A stretch of DNA of 6,577 nt from an uncultured Clostridia bacterium (GTDB lineage Bacteria; Bacillota; Clostridia; Oscillospirales; Oscillospiraceae). Position numbers and translations under genes: made by a program. Below are positions 6,420-6,577 of the stretch, in pieces (positions within the stretch are counted from its first letter, which is position 1; the number at the start of each line of letters is the position of its first letter). The DNA lies in the NCBI GenBank assembly GCA_947169005.1, contig CAMVOG010000137.1:1-6577 (forward strand), in the 5' to 3' direction. Below the pieces are notes generated by a model. The model ran no database searches, was not told the origin of the DNA, and saw nothing but the letters and a program-made list of their open reading frames with translations.

Positions 6420-6577
6420 TCAGCCCAGGCGCACGCCCTCCCAGCGGGCCAGGAAGCGCTTGAGAACGGTCATATCCTTGCTGTTCACGGCTCCGTCGCC
6501 GTTGACGGCCGCCAACGACGGGGCGAGCGTCGCGCCGGCCCCGCGGGCCGGATGCCGGTCGAGCAGCGTGGCGGCCG
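6420..6577 (-). CDS. C-terminal end of a dockerin type I-containing protein (5' part outside the window)
   Basis: Only the last 51 codons are visible, ending in TGA at 6420-6422. The segment AVNGDGAVNSKDMTVLKRFL followed by ARW is a second dockerin repeat: a calcium loop followed by the helix that contacts cohesin. The preceding AATLLDRHPARGAG fits the helix of the first repeat. Dockerins are usually C-terminal tags on secreted enzymes or binding proteins that plug into cohesins, and the next gene encodes two cohesins, so a physical partnership is plausible. Two calcium-ligand positions are altered: loop position 1 of the second repeat is Ala instead of Asp (codon 6507-6509), and position 12 of the first repeat is also Ala (codon 6573-6575); a Pro lies in the first helix. 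The catalytic or binding part of the protein lies to the right of the window, so its activity cannot be stated. Confidence 0.82.
   Translation of the reverse strand, partial: AATLLDRHPARGAGATLAPSLAAVNGDGAVNSKDMTVLKRFLARWEGVRLG

Overview
The window is a GC-rich, gap-free run of four genes, all read from the minus strand. It therefore runs right to left: a dockerin-bearing protein (only its C-terminal end, 6420 to beyond 6577), then a cohesin/SLH surface anchor (6401-4173), then a Rob-like AraC-family regulator (4161-3307), then a secreted subtilisin-family protease that runs off the left edge (3310 to beyond 1). Gaps are 18 bases, 11 bases and a 4-base ATGA overlap, so this looks like one operon whose promoter and first gene(s) lie to the right of the window. 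No RNA gene, insertion sequence, CRISPR array, promoter or clear terminator was found.

The protein families point to a Gram-positive, SLH-bearing member of the Clostridia, most like GC-rich gut Oscillospiraceae. The evidence is the SLH triplet, the cohesin and dockerin modules, a DUF4430 module and a large multi-domain S8 protease of a type I associate with that group. The genus cannot be named from the window.

The genes suggest a surface assembly. The anchor carries a signal peptide, two cohesin modules that are 59% identical over 81 aligned residues, a Cys/His-containing linker module, a DUF4430 module and three SLH repeats for binding the cell wall. The neighbouring upstream product ends in a dockerin, the usual partner of a cohesin. 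The protease is exported and could process or act beside this complex. The regulator pairs an AraC DNA-binding domain with a GyrI-like ligand-binding domain, and could tie expression to a small molecule. The joint function is inference; only the modules and the gene order are read directly.

Three oddities stand out. The visible part of the dockerin has Ala at two calcium-ligand positions where Asp is expected. The distal part of the protease gene has clearly lower GC and different codon use from the rest. The protease start is embedded in the end of the regulator gene, with a strong Shine-Dalgarno sequence inside the regulator's coding sequence.
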